Made by a program: the position numbers and the translations under genes. Source: Phymorhynchus buccinoides (Eukaryota > Mollusca > Gastropoda > Neogastropoda > Raphitomidae). Taken from it: a stretch of DNA of 64,000 nucleotides. The first letter of the stretch is position 1. Every line of letters begins with the position of its first letter. Under the pieces are notes generated by a model, which did not search any database, had not been told where the DNA came from, and saw nothing but the letters and a program-made list of their open reading frames with translations. The stretch lies in contig CM065699.1 of assembly GCA_017654935.2 (NCBI GenBank), positions 49,660,271 to 49,724,270 on the forward strand, written 5' to 3'. Below, in pieces: positions 51,797 through 60,496 of this stretch.

Positions 51797-54700
51797 CAAC
51801 ACACACAAACACACTGGCTTCTTCTCTCACACACAAACACACACACACACACAAACACCACCACCCCCTGTCTCTCTTCTCATTCACACATACATACTCG
51901 CCTTGGCTTAAGCCTGTGTCAGACCAATTGACACGCTAGAACACCAAGACTACATCAAAACGTTGTTATGCTTTGCATAGTTATGTGGGGATTGTCTTTA
52001 GCCATGACAAGCCCCTAGCATCACATCATCAGTCCCCAAGATCCTCCGAAGTCGGAGTGTGGCTGCACACGTGGCGGGGTAATCAAAAACGGTCACACAC
52101 GTAATGTTCTCAAGAAAAATGATGTTTGACGTCCTCTCGGTCATAGACACATATGGGACACTTGTAAATACAAAGATGGTGGGAACAATACTGGCTGCAA
52201 TGCATGGAGGCAGTGCAACACCAGTAAAGTCCCGAGTTTTTAACAATATAGATAGGTGTAGCGGTAACCACGCCTCGGTCAAACCTTATCGGCTATGGTA
52301 CCGCCACATTGTCGAACAGGTAATGTATGATGAAAATGGTGTTTTACGTCCTCTCGGTCATAGACACATATGGGACACTTGTAAATACAAAGATGGTGGG
52401 AACAATGCTGGAGGCAATGCCCGGAGGCAGTGCAACACCAGTAAAGTCCCGATTTGTTTTTTAACAATACAGATATGTGACTGTAGGACTGATTCCAGAA
52501 GTGTAATGTTCTCATCCCTAGCTGGTGCATTTATACCATAATGTGCAAGCGCTTCGGCTGTTGGGATGATCCCTGGAGTCTTTTAGCCAGGGTACGACAA
52601 CAACAACACATACATACAAACCAACAGTCAACTTTTCCAAAGGATACAACTCTTTCGATCTCTTCCTGTACTGCAGAAGAGTCTTCCTTCTGGTCTGTAT
52701 TCTCAGCTGGAAAAGAAAACCGACAAAAACACGTCTTGACAACTCTTTCCAATATTTTTCTTTCACTTGTTTTAGCACCCAAACTAAAGGTTTTGATGCA
52801 TAGAAACCTTCTTGTTCCTTAGGCCGTATTATGTACATATGTGTCCCAGCACCACAAAAGTGACATTAACCACTTGACTGCCACCAACGTATTACATACT
52901 GACCTGATGACATCACTGATGATGTCATCAGATGAAGAGGAATAACCCTGATAAGCTGGCTTTTGCTCTAACACAGTCAAGAGAGTTATATCCCCAGACC
53001 ATTTTGCCAGATTGGCTCTATCAGTTGTCTTTTTCATGGCATGATTTGCCCAATGATTTTTTCTTTAATTTTCTCTGGCAGTCAAGGGGTTAGGTGTAGT
53101 TTTAAAAGGCACAAAACCCTGCAGTCTTTTTATCTTTACAAAACAAAAATAACTGACTTCCAAAATGGTGATTCTCTCCGATCGCCTCCTGTCCTCTTCC
53201 TGCGCTTGCACGGCCTGTTTCTTCTCTCTGTAGGACAACCCCTTCTTCACAGTGTCCGCTGATTTGCTGGGCCGTGACACCGTGAACGACAGCGGTTGCT
53301 CAGTCGCTGCACGCAAAGAAACAAAATGGTAACACTATTCGGTAGGAGTAGGCCGTGTTGTGCCAGTGGAATTATCATATAGTAAAAAGCCAAGTGTCCG
53401 TCCGTGTGTGTGTCTGTCTGTCTGTCTGTCTGAAACACAAAACGGGCCTTATAACTCCGCCGTTTTTCGACCGAATCGGTTCAGAAACGCGTGCGCTATA
53501 CGCCGCCTCACCTTTTCACGAATAACTCCGCCGTTTCTTAACCGAATCGCTTCAAATTTGCTGTCAGGCTTGCTATGGCCCGGGCAAAGCCTGGCAGCAA
53601 ATGTGAAGAGAATCGGGAGAGCGTGTCACTCACAGAGCAGCACCAACGGGAAACGGGGCCTTATAACTCCGCCGTTTCTTAACCGAATCGCTTCAAATTT
53701 GCTGTACTCAGCGTTACCAGTACTTGGCGTTACCGTTACTAGGCGCTACCGTTATAATAATAATAATAATAATACTGGATACTTCATTACTTGTAAAGCG
53801 CTTTACTCCCGTGCAGGGAGCTCAAAGCGCTGTACAAATAACTAAACACTAGAATACAAATGAGTAAGCATATACATTAAACACAATTCAAGAATAAGTG
53901 AATAATAATCAACATAAATGAAACACACTCACAAAGCATGCATCCTGTGCGCCCACAGCAGTCGAATTTAAACAAAGACTTTGGGTGCGGGGCAGGATAA
54001 ACAACCCCAATCGGAAAGAAGAAGAAGAAGAACTGTACTGATGCCATGAATCTTTAATGACAATCAGACAGATGGAGAGAGAGAGAGGGGGGGGGGGGGG
54101 GGAGAGAGAGACAGAGAGAGAGAGACTGAGACAGAAAAATGGAGGGGAGAGGGAAGGAGAAATAATAAGACAGAGAGAGGGAGTGAAAAGATATGAAACT
54201 GACTTCATACAACAGAAAAAACCCCATTGATTAGTGCATTTTACAAAACACAAAAATTCAACAAGAAGGCAAGACAACAACAAAAACTTGAAAAATACTG
54301 ACAACACAAAGTCAGATTTGAAAAGATAGTCACAAACAACAATTTTTCTTTTTCTTCTTCTTCTGCCGGTAATGTCCACCTGCTGCTTATAGGCAATTAC
54401 TGACATGTACTGGGGTTCTCAGATGAAGACATGGTGCACAGGATAATATAGGATTTGAGATAGATTTATAATTATTATTAGAGTGTTTACTGTTTGGAAA
54501 GGTATTTTAGAGACTTGGAATAATATACCTACAATAATAAAAAACAAAACAAAAAACACACACCTGGGTCAAGTTTCTCTAGATAATGGTCACCGTGCGA
54601 ATAAGGCCCCCCCAAAAAAAAATGTTTGTTTCCGGTAACCCGACCGAGCCTAGTTTTTGCTGCCGACCCTAATTTTTAAAATTTTGACGAGTTTCCCCCC

Positions 54701-55619
54701 AAAAAAGCACAAAAAAAAGCAATTTCAGCAGACGATGCAAGGGAAACAACCATTGCACTCTCACTCGGCGTAGTCAAGCCGAGGACCGTTACTCGCGCAG
54801 ACTTTCGTGATCAACATCCGCCAACACAATGGCGGGCGCAAGACACGCGATTGCCATTTCTATGTCTAAATGCGATCATGCGGATGCAGTGAAATCAATT
54901 GGTACATTTCCATCAGCGTACTTATGTGAAAAACAGTCAAGTGGTAAAGATAATCTGTTGATTGATACTCACATTCACATGTTTTGACATACCAAATACG
55001 GCAAAAATCTTGCACCGCAAAGGAAAAAAAAAAAAAAATTTTTTTTGAAAGCCTACCTACCTACCCTATTTTTGGGGGGCATGTTCTCGGAAACAGACAT
55101 TTTTTTTTAATTTGGCTTAACCCTTACGCCAAACGGGGCCTAAGAAACACTTTAAAAAACGTTTGCAGAAGAATATTACAAGCTCTTGTCTGATTGGTCA
55201 AATTTTTTTATTATTTTAACCAAACTTTAATGGACCAATCAACAACATTCACCCCATGCTAGTATTCACCCCATGCTAGTCACGTGATAGTTCGCCACGA
55301 GATACTTTGGGAGTAGCCACAAAACGTTGTGGGCAAACATCGGCGAAAGAGGTGTTTCTTACTAATCTTAGTACCGTTTTTGCCGATTTGCGTTCACGCT
55401 ACGTAACGTTAGCCCTTGTGAAACAGCACCCTGATTATCTAAATAATCACCTTTTTGTTTTGGAGGGGGTGGGGGTCGAGACGGTTTCTTGCGTTCCCAT
55501 TGGTCGTAGTTGGCAAAGTCAAGGTTGAACTGCTGTCCCAGGGACTTCAGAAGCTCGTCGTTGCCGAACTGAGAGCGGTCGATGCGAGTGGTCGCCCTTT
55601 TGCCCCAGTCGCTCGTCAT
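38313..55619 (-). CDS. Coiled-coil protein, probably C20orf96/DUF4618 family (11 coding exons)
   Basis: Eleven minus-strand exons (listed separately) join with every junction in phase to 371 codons plus TGA. The N-terminus (MTSDWGKRATTRIDRSQFGN) is followed by a Pro-rich linker. A long charged coiled coil runs from about residue 75 to 340, with GLLRRYEKYRGGMVQLN, DELQVLNSYKDKEYPVKAMM and ISTELGKYDKERIRI. The C-terminus reads PDMDVVLDIPTQQWLPI. Length, exon layout and the KYEKFR-like and KDKEYPVKA-like patterns fit the uncharacterised C20orf96/DUF4618 family as I know it; that match is from memory and not from a search. The molecular role is unknown and I do not assign one. The introns are full of transposons, and three exons (1, 8, 10) have extra partial copies nearby. 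The last two exons depend on using a strong donor (AAA|GTGAGT) that overlaps an in-frame TGA. Confidence 0.78.
38448..39363 (+). mobile_element. LINE 3' fragment, split by a Harbinger-like MITE
   Basis: The left part (38448-38624) encodes a frameshifted RT C-terminus (GRAFAYVGPVTWN, then a Ser/Phe-rich stretch ending in QDSSL). The right part (39079-39363) carries the 3' end TGTAAACGCTCTGAGCTCCT and an ATT tail. Intron 10 of the coiled-coil gene. Confidence 0.6.
38625..39078. mobile_element. Harbinger-like MITE 2 (nested in LINE)
   Basis: Ends AGGCCTTCGCACACTAGC and GCTAGTGTGCGAAGCCCT, flanked by TAA (38622-38624, 39079-39081). Confidence 0.8.
39626..39768 (-). CDS. Coiled-coil gene exon 10
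   Basis: Residues 305-351 plus two bases (EIEFHQKEQVSLRELTGALE, then LLRHPKTNVRLQMFPEFFPS). The acceptor is TATCCCTCCAG. The donor is ACAAA|GTGAGT. If this donor were skipped, translation would end at TGA (39622-39624) one codon later. A partial copy of the exon is at 40443-40530. Confidence 0.82.
39785..40043 (-). mobile_element. tRNA-derived SINE, copy 6 (5'-truncated)
   Basis: Reverse orientation. The tail (ACCTAACCTAACC on the minus strand) abuts exon 10's intron border. The body runs to CTTTCGGATGAGGCGATAAA and the tRNA head is missing. Confidence 0.84.
40190..40427 (+). repeat. 117-bp direct duplication
   Basis: Two adjacent copies with GGGCATGTTTGTGTTCTCTA, AAGGATAATCTTTAA and CACCGCCAATGTCACATTTT. 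The second half derives from MITE family G. Confidence 0.85.
40443..40530 (-). pseudogene. Partial copy of exon 10 of the coiled-coil gene
   Basis: About 88 bases nearly identical to 39681-39770, encoding EIEFHQKEQVSLR then diverging. One inserted base turns CGGGAGCTG into CGGTGAGCTG, which makes an in-frame TGA and at the same time a good donor (CTGCG|GTGAGC). A short piece of the adjoining SINE was duplicated along with it (40547-40660). Confidence 0.85.
40547..40660 (-). mobile_element. SINE fragment duplicated with exon 10
   Basis: Tail and 3' body of the tRNA-derived SINE in reverse (TTCGGGTTGCTCCCACCTGG), carrying small insertions. It lies next to the exon copy just as SINE copy 6 lies next to exon 10. 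Confidence 0.75.
41030..41350 (-). repeat. Dispersed repeat N, copy 2
   Basis: Reverse copy of the sequence at 23527-23870 in SYS1 intron 1 (TGATTCCGCCCATGACATCC, ATTTGGTGGTTACAGGGAGT). Confidence 0.78.
41671..41889 (-). mobile_element. TTAA-type MITE, family G, copy 1
   Basis: Ends CCCTTTCGCCGCCA and TGGCGGCGAAAGGG. The target site is decayed. Confidence 0.72.
42232..42605 (+). repeat. Repeat F, copy 2, split by a family G MITE
   Basis: The F sequence stops at 42277 and resumes at about 42512. The gap is exactly the MITE with its TTAA duplication. Confidence 0.75.
42282..42511 (+). mobile_element. TTAA-flanked MITE, family G, copy 2
   Basis: Ends CCCTTTCACCGCCA and TGGCGGTGAAAGGG, with TTAA at 42278-42281 and 42512-42515. 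Body landmarks are ATCTGCAATATTGGGAATTC and ACAGGCCCTGATTTGATGCC. Confidence 0.85.
42661..42720 (+). repeat. (CA)n(CT)n microsatellite
   Basis: CA run followed by CT run, 13 bases from exon 9 of the coiled-coil gene. Another CT run is at 42930-42970. Confidence 0.95.
42734..42799 (-). CDS. Coiled-coil gene exon 9
   Basis: 22 codons (KAVALMHPSLKDMALQNMVM-QK). The acceptor is GGGTATTTCAG and the donor is CAAAAG|GTCAGT. This is a short exon flanked by a CA/CT microsatellite on its downstream side. Confidence 0.82.
43939..44001 (-). mobile_element. SINE 3' fragment
   Basis: Reverse tail and 3' body (AGTCACAGAGACTTATCTCTG, GGGCTGCTC) ending 40 bases from exon 8. A tail-only fragment with the same sequence is at 49438-49470. 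Confidence 0.65.
44041..44142 (-). CDS. Coiled-coil gene exon 8
   Basis: 34 codons (EDTEELEHIISTELGKYDKE, ending REVTE). The acceptor is TCCTATACAG|GAGGAC and the donor is ACCGAG|GTCAGT. The acceptor and first ~20 exon bases are the end unit of a 13-fold 70-bp array. Confidence 0.87.
44129..45028 (-). repeat. 70-bp minisatellite copying the exon 8 acceptor, 13 units
   Basis: TCCTGTATAGGA (minus strand TCCTATACAGGA) recurs at 44141, 44211, 44281, 44351, 44421, 44491, 44561, 44631, 44700, 44768, 44838, 44908 and 44978. Each unit carries the acceptor and a close copy of the first ~20 bases of exon 8 (GAGGAGAGCTGGAGCACATC against GAGGACACAGAGGAGCTGGA). Units are almost identical, so the expansion is recent. 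Confidence 0.95.
45130..45545 (+). repeat. Repeat F, copy 3 (extended)
   Basis: Includes an upstream part (GGCTGTGTCAGACCAGTTGA, GTGTGGGGATTGTC) shared with 51906-52060, followed by the F core. Confidence 0.7.
45728..45805 (-). CDS. Coiled-coil gene exon 7
   Basis: 26 codons (DKEYPVKAMMITNLMKEIEN-VEHSNQ). The acceptor is AACCCTTTCAG and the donor is AACCAG|GTCAGA. Confidence 0.85.
46707..46910 (+). mobile_element. MITE family G, copy 3 (5'-truncated)
   Basis: Keeps ACAGGCCCTGATTTGA and the right end TGGCGGTGAAAGGGTTAA. A left-end fragment is at 45837-45890. Confidence 0.7.
47038..47078 (+). repeat. (CT)n microsatellite
   Basis: About 20 CT units. A second CT/CA block is at 47424-47500. Confidence 0.95.
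47785..47858 (-). CDS. Coiled-coil gene exon 6
   Basis: Residues 198-222 (EQRVAEVDAKLKAKQDELQV-LNSYK). The acceptor is ATCAGTTCTAG and the donor is TATAAG|GTGTGT. Confidence 0.85.
47926..48606. mobile_element. Repeat C, copy 5, long fold-back split by MITE G
   Basis: The left arm (GTGGGGATACCGGGGGGTCT, GTTCCCCCACCTTCTGGAAG, CTCTTTGACTCTGCC) is inverted in the right arm (GGCAGAGTCAAAGAG, AAGGAGGTGGGGGAACTATT, CCCGGTATTCCCATGGGGAG). It ends CGAGGCATCCACCCACTGCC. This copy shows repeat C is a fold-back element. Confidence 0.75.
48239..48471 (+). mobile_element. TTAA-flanked MITE, family G, copy 4 (nested)
   Basis: TTAA at 48235-48238 and 48472-48475. It interrupts repeat C exactly between CAGAACTT and AGGAGGTGGGGG. 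Confidence 0.86.
48625..49233. mobile_element. MITE, CGTAATTC family D, copy 2, with nested insertion
   Basis: Left end CCGTAATTCACGGACTACAA, right end GGCTTATAGCCCGCAAATTA. About 49002-49210 is a second element with facing ends AGGGCTCCCA / GGGAGCCCT. Intron 5 of the coiled-coil gene. Confidence 0.75.
49290..49389 (-). CDS. Coiled-coil gene exon 5
   Basis: Residues 165-197 plus one base (GGMVQLNTNFTKEMAEAEAD). The acceptor is TTTTTTTCCAG. The donor is CAAG|GTTGAC, the same uncommon hexamer as in exon 3. Confidence 0.83.
50109..50834. mobile_element. TA-flanked MITE (Tc1/mariner-like), CAGTGGTACC family
   Basis: Ends CAGTGGTACCCCTCTAATAA and GTCTTATTAGAGGGGTACCACTG (facing), flanked by TA (50107-50108, 50835-50836). 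A second inner pair of GTCTTATTAGAGG repeats is present. TTAGGG-like units occur near 50677-50700. Intron 4 of the coiled-coil gene; no transposase. Confidence 0.83.
51355..51454 (-). CDS. Coiled-coil gene exon 4
   Basis: Residues to 164 (LEENVKLKSEIEASETNTHD, then GLLRRYEKYR). The acceptor is AATACGCCAG and the donor is ATAGG|GTAAAA. Confidence 0.83.
51760..51794 (+). repeat. (CA)n microsatellite region
   Basis: CA run inside a wider CA-rich zone (51660-51890). Confidence 0.9.
51906..52590 (+). repeat. Repeat F, copy 4, split by repeat M
   Basis: The F core is interrupted after ACGTAATGTTCTC and resumes at GTAATGTTCTCATCCCTAGC near 52503, with the target sequence duplicated. Confidence 0.72.
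52117..52500 (+). mobile_element. Repeat M, tandem pair
   Basis: Two tandem copies of about 205 and 155 bases (GACGTCCTCTCGGTCATAGA, ACAAAGATGGTGGGAACAAT, CAGTGCAACACCAGTAAAGT). A third, single copy is at 57905-58105. Confidence 0.78.
52633..52706 (-). CDS. Coiled-coil gene exon 3
   Basis: Residues 107-130 plus two bases (LRIQTRRKTLLQYRKRSKEL). The acceptor is TTTCTTTTCCAG. The donor is the weaker GGAAAA|GTTGAC, supported because it alone keeps phase with exon 4. Confidence 0.78.
52870..53089. mobile_element. TTAA-type MITE, family H, copy 2
   Basis: Ends CCACTTGACTGCCA and TGGCAGTCAAGGGG. The left flank is TTAA and the right is TTAG (one change). It contains GATGACATCACTGATGATGT, related to the CRE-like core of copy 1. 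Intron 2 of the coiled-coil gene. Confidence 0.75.
53158..53306 (-). CDS. Coiled-coil gene exon 2
   Basis: Residues 57-106, from ATEQPLSFTVSRPSKS to RRRSERITILE. The acceptor is TTTGCGTGCAG and the donor is TTGGAA|GTCAGT. Confidence 0.85.
53430..53725 (+). repeat. Local repeat, CTTATAACTCCGCCGTTT motif
   Basis: Three spaced copies of (CTT)ATAACTCCGCCGTTT followed by an ACCGAATCG-TTCA motif, at about 53450, 53522 and 53662. Part of a dispersed element; class unknown. Confidence 0.6.
54565..55440 (-). mobile_element. Repeat E, copy 2, split by element O
   Basis: The E sequence in reverse (GTTTCTCTAGATAATGGTCA ... AACGTTAGCCCTTGTGAAAC). It is interrupted at about 54610-55112 by a fold-back element with facing ends ATGTTTGTTTCCGG / CGGAAACAGACAT. 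Confidence 0.7.
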
Positions 55620-55640
55620 TGTGAAAGGATTTGTGATACC
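55451..55640 (-). CDS. Coiled-coil gene exon 1 (start codon exon)
   Basis: The acceptor CTATTTTCAG precedes a 21-base 5' UTR and ATG at 55617-55619. Codons 1-56 plus one base include DELLKSLGQQFNLDFANYDQ and a run of five Pro. The donor is AAAAAG|GTGATT. The 5' edge, including the start codon, is repeated upstream at 55734-56010. Confidence 0.82.
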
Positions 55641-55657
55641 CTGAAAATAGGATCAGT

Positions 55658-55718
<61 letters not shown>

Positions 55719-55795
55719 CATGTGTGTGTGTGTTCGCCCTTTTGCCCCAGTCGCTCGTCATTGTGATTTGTTTAAGTGCCTGAAAATATGATCAG

Positions 55796-55851
<56 letters not shown>

Positions 55852-56040
55852 CATGTGTGTGTGTGTGTGTGTGAGTGTTCGCCCTTTTGCCCCAGTCGCT
55901 CGTCATTGTGATTTGTTTAAGCGCCTGAAAATATGATCAGTATGAGATGGAGAGAGAGAGAGTGTGTGTGTGTGAGTGGTCGCCCTTTTGCCCCAGTCAT
56001 TCATCATTGTGAAATGATTTGTGAGACAACTGAAAATATG
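55588..56040 (-). repeat. Tandem copies of the start-codon edge of exon 1
   Basis: CGCCCTTTTGCCCCAGTCG-CTCGTCATTGTGA, which on the minus strand holds ATG and MTSDWGKRA, occurs at 55593, 55736, 55880 and (diverged) 55981. Each copy is followed by a CTGAAAATATGATCAGTAT spacer containing the acceptor-like CATATTTTCAG, and by a GA microsatellite. Confidence 0.9.
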
Positions 56041-56314
56041 ATCAGTGTATGTGTGTGTGCACGCATACATGCATGCATCTTTAATTGCCTAAAAGCGTGT
56101 ATGCATGCGTGCATGTATGTGTGTGTGTGTGTGTTTGTGTGTGTGAAGTCAAGTCAAAATTTTATTTCCACATGGAACATGAATAAGCAAATAATATACT
56201 TTTTTCATCAAACCAATTTTATTGTACATACATGTGTGAGTGTGTGTGTGCGCATGTTTGTGTGTGTGAGTGTGCATTTCTGGACTTTGTTTACATATGG
56301 TTTATTGCATTCCC

Positions 56315-56400
56315 ATCTATATATAGGTCATCGCTGGCAAAGTTATGGTTGAATTGCCCTCCAATGTATTTCAGAAGCTCATCCTTCATTCCTTCTTTTT
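56315..56400 (-). pseudogene. Diverged copy of exon 1 interior
   Basis: The minus strand encodes KDELLKYIGGQFNHNFASDD, clearly related to NDELLKSLGQQFNLDFANYD of exon 1, with matching DNA (GGCAAAGTTATGGTTGAATTG against GGCAAAGTCAAGGTTGAACTG). It lies upstream of the gene in the same orientation. No start or donor is retained. Confidence 0.75.
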
Positions 56401-57061
56401 CTTCTTCGCTGTGCGTGGCCACAATCATCACATTGATTATTTTGCCACGGAACCGGGGAGGCTCAACCACTCTTGCCGGAAGAAAGGGCCTCAAGTAGGC
56501 CAGAGAAGAAATTACTGAACTTGTCCAAATTTTGATGGCATTGGCAGTCTCACAAATCATGTCACGAATCACGAATCCCATAGTCTGGATGACCATAGGG
56601 GTGCCTCTGGCAGTATACTACTAATGAAAATGATGTTGTCATGGTTTTCACATAGATTTCTATGAAGCTAAGAAGATCATATACTTTCACAGCAAATGCA
56701 TTATCAACTCAAATCAACTGCTGATATTCTCGATGAGCTGAATTAATTAAGCCTACGGTGTGAAATCACTTTCAATTAATGATAAATCAATTTCATGTGA
56801 AATGTTGAACTGAACAGCGTAACCGAATAGGACCATCAAAATGATGATGGTGGTTGTGAGATCAGAGATGAGACAAGAACTTTTTTTTTTTTTTCTGAAA
56901 AAAACCCTCAATCACTGGCTCAGCTCGTCAACATGATAAATACTATGTAAGAAAACAGTTTCACTTTATCAAACGTTTGATAATCAAAAAATAAAAATCG
57001 ACAATTTATGCATGTTATAGAAAGATAAAGATAACAAGTATAACAAACACTTGAAGTAGAC

Positions 57062-57178
57062 CTTATTATTGAAAAGATCCAGCTTCCGCCATATTGAAAC
57101 TATCAATGTTGTTGTCATAGACGACTCTTCCGGTCCAAAAAGGTGGATTGGACAGAATTATGGACATCTGACAGAAAG
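57062..57178 (-). promoter_or_regulatory. Possible promoter / first non-coding exon of the coiled-coil gene
   Basis: On the minus strand, ACCGGAAGAG (an ETS-type site) lies about 50 bases before CAATATGGCGGAAGCTGGAT, a sequence like many animal 5' ends. A short frame then stops (TTTCAATAA), and a donor AATAAG|GTCTAC follows. This could be the 5' UTR exon that joins the acceptor at 55641. Context only. Confidence 0.3.
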
Positions 57179-57350
57179 AAAAAACAGTTGCAGATCATTT
57201 ATTTTCAGAAAATGAAATAGAAAAATAAACCAAATTTAGTCCATGAAGAAATCAACAAATTATTATTATTTAAATAAATAAATAAACACTGAGATTATTT
57301 GAGATTGGCATACTTGCACAGTCGCACTTATAGACTAATAAAGAACATAG

Positions 57351-57646
<296 letters not shown>

Positions 57647-57867
57647 TGAGAGAGAGAGATTTTACACATCATATCATGATGCAGGTCTCCCTAAAACTGT
57701 GGAATTCAGTAGCCAAATTCATTTGACAGCTATAGGTGAGGCCAACTTATAATAAGAATTATCACCATATGTTCCGAAAACAAAGGGTGGGGTGGGGAGG
57801 GGGGGGGGGTGTGACAGAGAGAGAGAGGGGGGGGTGGTACACATATACAGAGAGAGAGAGAGGGAGG

Positions 57868-57898
<31 letters not shown>

Positions 57899-57904
57899 TT
57901 AAAG

Positions 57905-58105
57905 GTGAAAATGATGTTTTACGTCCTCTCGGTCAGAGACACATATGGGACATATGTAAATACAAAGATGGTGGGAACAATACTGGGTGCAATGCCCGGA
58001 GGCAGTGCAACACCAGTAAAGTCCCGAGTTTTTGACAATATAGATAGGTGTAGCGGTAACCACGCCTCAGTTAAACCTCATCGGCTATGGTACCGCCGCC
58101 ACAGT
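57905..58105 (+). mobile_element. Repeat M, single copy
   Basis: Closely matches each unit of the pair at 52117-52500 (GTCCCGAGTTTTTGACAATA, AGGTGTAGCGGTAACCACGC). Confidence 0.75.
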
Positions 58106-58504
58106 TAAATATGCCATAATATATATAGACAGTTAAAGAGAATAGTGACTACATAAAGTAGCCAACTTAATTTGACAGCAGAGGCCAAGTGAGGTCAAAC
58201 AGACTACTGTGCCTGGAAGATGCTGCCAGGCAAACTTCTAATAAGAAAGCATCACCATATGTTTCACACCTTTCTGTAGGTCATCTCTGATCATTGAAGT
58301 TCCATTGAAATCGAATAGGTTCAGATGTTTGAATCCTAAATGCAGGTATTAGGCATAGATCGTCTGTTGATCCCAAATCAGTGATTCTCTGTCAAATCTC
58401 AGTGAAATTATAGGCTATATTATGATTGTTTTGAATTGGTAATGATTTGTATCGGTGGTCTAGGACCATACAGGATGTTTGTATTTGGGGGGTACCCACT
58501 GACC

Positions 58505-58705
58505 TGCGGAACGTTTCACAAGGGCTAACGTTATGTAGCGTTGGCTCAAATCGGCAACACAAAAAACGGTCTAAGAAACACACTTCGTTTGCCGACAGTT
58601 TGCAAAGCGCTCTGAGCCTCTGCCCAAGCAGCCTCTCGGCGAACTATCACGTGACTTGCATGGGGTGAATATATTTCTTGCTGTTGATTGGTCCGAATGA
58701 ATATT
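58505..58705 (+). mobile_element. Repeat E, copy 3 (partial)
   Basis: Starts GTTTCACAAGGGCTAACG and stops after GTTGATTGGTCC. Confidence 0.7.
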
Positions 58706-58788
58706 TGATTACCGTCCGGGACCGGTCCCTATGGATTCATGCGGGACATTGCTTCATATTTTGACCGTCAGGCTCTAGTGGAACTCAA

Positions 58789-59127
58789 CCCAGGGTCGAG
58801 TTTCTCTAGATAACGGTCGCCGCGCGAATAACCCTTACACCAAACGGGGCCTAAGAAAGACTTTAGAAAACGTTTGCGGAAGAATATTACAAGCTCTTGT
58901 ATGATTGGTCAATTTTTTTATATTATTTTAGCCAATCTTTAATGGACCAATGAACAACAAGAAATGTATTCACCCCATGCTAGTCACGTGATAGTTCGCC
59001 AAGAGATACTTTGGGAGTAGCCACAAAACGTTTTTGGCAAACGTCGGCGAAAGAGGTGTTTCTTAGTACCGTTTTTGCCGATTTGCGCTCACGCTACGTA
59101 ACGTTAGCCCTTGTGAAACGGCCCCCA
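58789..59127 (-). mobile_element. Repeat E, copy 4
   Basis: Reverse copy from GTCGAGTTTCTCTAGATAAC to GCCCTTGTGAAACGGCCCCC. With copy 3 it forms a broken inverted pair. Confidence 0.75.
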
Positions 59128-59279
59128 GATCACCGCTGTTTGAACCCCATTTCGCCATTATGTTTGTGCTTTGTTCTGTAGGCTTGTGTAGTTTAAAAGC
59201 AAAGTTTTAGACTACTCCGGTACAACATGGAATCCAAGAACCTAAAGTTTAAAGTGGCGCCATTTTGTCGGTTATTATC

Positions 59280-59640
59280 ATAACACTTTGGAACTAGAGC
59301 CCGGCGTGAAAACTCCAGATCAACCAGCCGCATGGCAGCATTTTTCGGGTCAAGTCACCTTGACCTTTCACCAATGACCTTCATTTTCCAACTTGGCCAA
59401 GATATCCAAGCTACCTCAAAGTTTGACAGAGTGAGAGCCGAGCAGTAAGACAAATACATTAAAGATAAGTAAAGGGAAGTTACAAGGTGCTATTGGTGGC
59501 AAAGCAAGATTTGTTTCCCTTGAACAATTGTCTTGCAGGAAAAAAAGCTCCAGTGACCTTGACCTTTGATCAATGACATTCATCTTCGAACTTGGTCTAG
59601 ATATCCTAACTACCTACATGCGCAAAGATGGAAATAGTGA
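59280..59640 (+). repeat. Repeat K, two related segments
   Basis: CACCTTGACCTTTCACC (near 59358) and AGTGACCTTGACCTTTGATC (near 59553), each followed by AATGACATTC-like sequence and AACTTGG. Confidence 0.55.
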
Positions 59641-59951
59641 GGCAAAGAGAGAGGGTAATAATGAAATAAGGAACAGTAACACTCTCCGTAATTAACTCCC
59701 TTCACCTAAGTTAATTTCGGCACCAATTCGCCTAGCAAAGCATAAGCAACAGCCACATTGAGACAGACCCAGGTTCATCCTCAAAAAAGGATGACCCAGG
59801 CCTGCCTATATGATCATCACCCATACAAAGAGAATTCATAATACTATGAATGAATAAATTATGCTTTGCTAGGTGAATTGGTGCTGAAAAGAACTTTGGT
59901 GAAGGGAGTTAATTACAGAGAGAGCTACCTTTCCTTGTTTCATGATCGCAT

Positions 59952-60085
59952 ATTACGTGGCGGGGTAATCAAAATCGTCCACACAAGCAATGTTCTCATC
60001 CCTATAACTGGTGCATTTGTACCATAGTGTTCAAGCGCTTCGGCTGTTGGGATGATCCCTGGAGTCTTTAAGCCAGGGAACTACA
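59952..60085 (+). repeat. Repeat F, copy 5
   Basis: Starts at ACGTGGCGGGGTAATCAAAA and ends at GAGTCTTTAAGCCAGGG. Confidence 0.72.
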
Positions 60086-60496
60086 ACAGCAACCATGAAC
60101 CATTCCGGGGCGTGGCAAGCCTTCAATTCCAGTTTGAGTCATAGTCGCTTACGAAAGCAACTGAACGTGACTTAGGCCTGCCACTATAATTAGACCTACT
60201 GTAGAAACCCAGTTACAGTTCAGCTCTCGTGCAGCCTCACTGTGCTATTGGTCCCAACTATTGTCAACTGAGTGATACAACCATCATCGTTATGAGTAAA
60301 AACAACAACACCGACACCAATCGCTCTCATCTGTCAATAACATATTTTATGGATCACGCATTAACATCTAAGCCTTTGCTGTTGCAACATGTGGGCCGAA
60401 CATGTTGCGGGTTATCTTTCTAATATCTTTGAAATCCAGCGTTGAATAGGCCATCACGATCGAGATCCAATGGTGTTGATAGCGTTGATCCCCCCT

